Shown piece after piece: positions 6,865-7,603 of a stretch of DNA of 7,603 bases. Both the position numbers and the translations under genes were made by a program. This DNA is from Lonsdalea quercina subsp. quercina (GTDB lineage: Bacteria > Pseudomonadota > Gammaproteobacteria > Enterobacterales > Enterobacteriaceae), in assembly GCF_000688655.1 (NCBI RefSeq), contig NZ_JIBO01000007.1, forward strand, positions 295,083-302,685, written 5' to 3'. The notes below the pieces were generated by a model, which ran no database searches, was not told the origin of the DNA, and saw only the letters and a list, made by a program, of their open reading frames with translations. How positions within the stretch are numbered: position 1 is the stretch's first letter; every line of letters begins with the position of its first letter.

Positions 6865-6912
6865 GTCAGGAGCGTTGTCGTAAAACCATTCGTGCATTCG
6901 GCCAAGCGTTCC

Positions 6913-7510
6913 TTACATGTTAGGGTTTGCTATATCACTGACTCCCCCCCGTTCAGCCTTTTGGTTCAATACTGCGCGGGTCTGGAGTTCCTTACGCAGA
7001 ACACACTTTATCCACGTTGACCGGCGCACATATTGCCGATAAGCGCCCCCCTGGTACTCAACACCCGGCTCACAGGCCTTTGATTTTGCCGCATCTGCCG
7101 TTCTGCTAGGCAGACGTTCTGCGGCCTTTTGGCCTTCTGACGGATAATAGTCTTTCAGAATATCGCACTCTTTCTGACTCCAGCGTGAGGGCCGTTTTAT
7201 ACCCAGTTTATCGGCCTTTGCAAGAATGGTTCCCCGCGTTCGGCCCGGCAGCAGCGCCATGACATCCTGCATGGGCATACCGGCAGCGTAATGCACGTAA
7301 ATCACCGCTTTTTCCTCTTCAGTCCAGAGCTCTGCCTTCCTTCTGGTGACGCCTGTCTTGCAGGCTGAGCATGCCACAGATGAAGCGGGCCGGCCTGGGC
7401 TGACGCCAATGTCTGCCGCGGTCCGCGGTCGCGTAGTGATTTTCCACATAACGCATTTCCTGCAAAGTCCAGCGCGACCGGCGATTTCGGCACTCAGCGG
7501 GATTTTTCAT
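6913..7510 (-). pseudogene. Tandem Myb/GcrA-like helix-turn-helix protein, frameshifted
   Basis: The ATG at 7510 has a good AGAGA ribosome binding site 4-8 nt upstream and overlaps the end of the gene before it. It encodes a protein that changes frame near 7416-7429; the second frame runs to a TAA at 6913 and could be read alone from an ATG at 7449 (178 aa). Joined, it has three repeats of about 42 residues. Repeat 1 begins RWTLQEMRYVENHYAT and, after the frameshift, continues TAADIGVSPGRPASSVACSA. Repeat 2 begins LWTEEEKAVIYVHYAAGMP, then LLPGRTRGTILAKADKLGI. Repeat 3 begins RWSQKECDILKDYYPSEGQ, then LPSRTADAAKSKACEPGV. Each has W-(T/S)-x2-E, an aromatic Tyr pair and a recognition helix ending in a Lys/Ala-rich turn, the Myb/SANT or GcrA N-terminal pattern. 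DNA binding is therefore inferred. The basic C-terminal tail (about 40 aa) is unrecognised. I know no named family; a regulator of the island is a guess. Confidence 0.65.
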
Positions 7511-7603
7511 CTGTCTCTCTGCCCAGCAGGGCATAACGCGCCAGTAATTGCTTCAGGTGCAACGCAGTCTGCGAACGCAACGCGGCCGGGGCAGGCTGGT
7601 CTG
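7494..7603 (-). CDS. Unidentified protein, C-terminal 35 residues
   Basis: An open frame enters from the right edge on the minus strand (first full codon at 7601) and ends at a TGA at 7494-7496. The 35 visible residues include LHLKQLLARYALLG and end in ETDEKSR, an alpha-helical, Leu/Ala-rich tail with charged ends. It overlaps the start of the Myb-like gene by 17 bp in another frame, so the two are probably co-transcribed and translationally coupled, with the downstream ribosome binding site inside this gene. The other two frames here look unlike protein (Cys/Arg/Pro-rich) and one has a stop. The family cannot be named from this fragment. Confidence 0.6.
   Translation of the reverse strand, partial: DQPAPAALRSQTALHLKQLLARYALLGRETDEKSR

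Noticed and set aside
6574..6897. Minus-strand open frame of 107 codons after the Myb-like gene, with AAGGA 12 nt before its ATG
   Set aside because: About 230 bp lies antisense to the conserved end of the integrase, the Shine-Dalgarno spacing is long, and no family is recognised. The first 30 codons in the intergenic part could be a remnant, but I cannot support it.
7319..7449. Programmed ribosomal frameshift in the Myb-like gene
   Set aside because: No slippery heptamer of the known kind and no clear downstream pseudoknot; a mutation at the ACCGCGG duplication explains it more simply.

Overview
The window looks like chromosomal DNA from a member of the Enterobacterales. Evidence is the close MltC, AnsP and SpeC matches to the enteric proteins and a tRNA-Phe nearly identical to that of Escherichia coli. 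A soft-rot or plant-associated genus (Pectobacteriaceae) or a Serratia/Yersinia relative is possible, but I cannot fix the genus from sequence alone.

Bases 1-4600 are core genome. The window opens in the last 105 codons of mltC (lytic murein transglycosylase C, +). After a 481-bp non-coding gap comes a complete ansP-like L-asparagine permease (+, 800-2275). It is convergent with a complete ornithine decarboxylase gene of the SpeC type (-, 2324-4477), with a GC-rich hairpin in the 48 bp between them. In E. coli the order, from memory, is mltC - nupG - speC - yqgA - pheV. Here an asparagine permease sits in the nupG position and no yqgA is seen; that space is about 470 bp without a convincing gene.

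Bases 5044-5193 are a textbook tRNA unit: a strong promoter with a GC-rich discriminator, tRNA-Phe(GAA) with encoded CCA, and a strong intrinsic terminator. This is a pheV-like locus, a well-known integration site for genomic islands.

Bases 5194-7603 are island-like. Just past the tRNA terminator is a cluster of short inverted repeats. It runs straight into a perfect 12-copy tandem array of the hexamer AGTCCG. The array ends in GCACCAC, so its last unit plus this tail is an almost exact copy of the tRNA 3' end (one G missing). Next comes a complete P4-type tyrosine integrase (+) whose upstream region is rich in inverted and direct repeats. Converging on it from the right are two overlapping genes on the minus strand. 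One is a protein with three tandem Myb/GcrA-like helix-turn-helix repeats, broken by a frameshift in the first repeat. The other is the C-terminal tail of an unidentified gene cut by the window edge.

The main points of interest are the expanded hexamer array made from tRNA 3'-end sequence at an attachment site, the hairpin cluster next to it, and the frameshifted triple-repeat DNA-binding gene with its overlapping upstream partner. No complete defence or other known system can be named from what is visible.
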